Source: Alphaproteobacteria bacterium | GTDB taxonomy: Bacteria > Pseudomonadota > Alphaproteobacteria > Sphingomonadales > Emcibacteraceae | Reading direction: 5' to 3' | Length of the DNA stretch: 6,185 nt | NCBI GenBank assembly: GCA_030432815.1 | Contig: JAUILB010000181.1 | Span: 1-6,185, forward strand | Part shown: in pieces, positions 6,022 to 6,185 of the stretch | Layout of the letters: every line of letters begins with the position of its first letter | Numbering within the stretch: the first letter of the stretch is position 1 | Notes under the pieces: model-generated | What the model was told of the DNA's origin: nothing | The model's input: only the letters and a program-made list of their open reading frames with translations | Databases searched by the model: none | Position numbers and translations under genes: made by a program

Positions 6022-6185
6022 TCATGTAGCAATTTTCAGAATTGCATCAATATCCAGGTTTCGTTCCAGCTGCCCTGCCAAGCGGTCAAGTGTTTCATCA
6101 ATATTTTGAAGATAGGTTGATTTTTCAAGTCGCCCATTTCGATAATCAGCCAAATATTTCATTCTGAAATGATCATCGCTGAATA
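6022..6185 (-). CDS. C-terminal end of an unrecognised protein (partial)
   Basis: The last 53 residues of a gene entering from the right edge, ending in TGA at 6024-6022. The other two minus-strand frames carry stops within the first 30 bases of the edge, which supports this one as coding. The segment begins FSDDHFRMKYLADYRNG, is highly charged and looks helical; it continues ...TLDRLAGQLERNLDIDAILKIAT. The heptad-like leucines (in LDRLAGQLERNLDI) suggest an amphipathic helical C-terminus. The family was not recognised and no function is proposed. It reads in the same direction as all other genes, 130 bases before the aldehyde dehydrogenase, and a small hairpin follows its stop. Confidence 0.65.
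   Translation of the reverse strand, partial: FSDDHFRMKYLADYRNGRLEKSTYLQNIDETLDRLAGQLERNLDIDAILKIAT

Overview
The window holds eight genes, all read from the minus strand, so the biological order runs from high to low coordinates. By eye the base composition is moderately AT-rich (not computed). No tRNA, rRNA, CRISPR array, IS element or integrase was seen. The neighbours read like a Gram-negative bacterium, possibly a marine or environmental alphaproteobacterium. That placement is inference from protein style and composition only.

Right part (6185 to 3684): the C-terminal end of an unrecognised protein runs in from the window edge and stops at 6022, followed by a small hairpin. A 130-base gap with a possible promoter precedes an NAD(P)+-dependent aldehyde dehydrogenase with all its catalytic residues (5891-4461). 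Eighteen bases further is an alpha/beta-hydrolase with an intact Ser-Asp-His triad (4442-3684).

Left part (3560 to 1): after a 123-base AT-rich gap comes a tightly packed run resembling the dlt system, which puts D-alanine on teichoic acids in Gram-positive bacteria. The order here is acyl carrier protein (DltC-like), membrane-anchored SGNH protein (DltD-like), MBOAT acyltransferase (DltB-like), a 39-residue single-pass microprotein, and an AMP-forming adenylating enzyme (DltA-like, cut by the window start). Junctions are TAATG, a 14- or 29-base overlap, ATGA, and a 6-base gap, so this is almost certainly one translationally coupled operon.

The most notable item is the microprotein at 999-880. 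It is easily missed by gene callers, yet it ends in FVYQGF, matching the C-terminal FxYxxF motif of DltX, whose tyrosine is proposed to carry the acyl group between DltB and DltD. The whole relay is therefore present: the adenylating enzyme activates a carboxylic or amino acid and loads it on the carrier protein; the MBOAT passes it across the membrane to the microprotein tyrosine; the SGNH protein delivers it to an envelope or exported acceptor. The acyl group and acceptor are unknown. The aldehyde dehydrogenase and hydrolase could make or recycle the acyl precursor, or could simply be neighbours.
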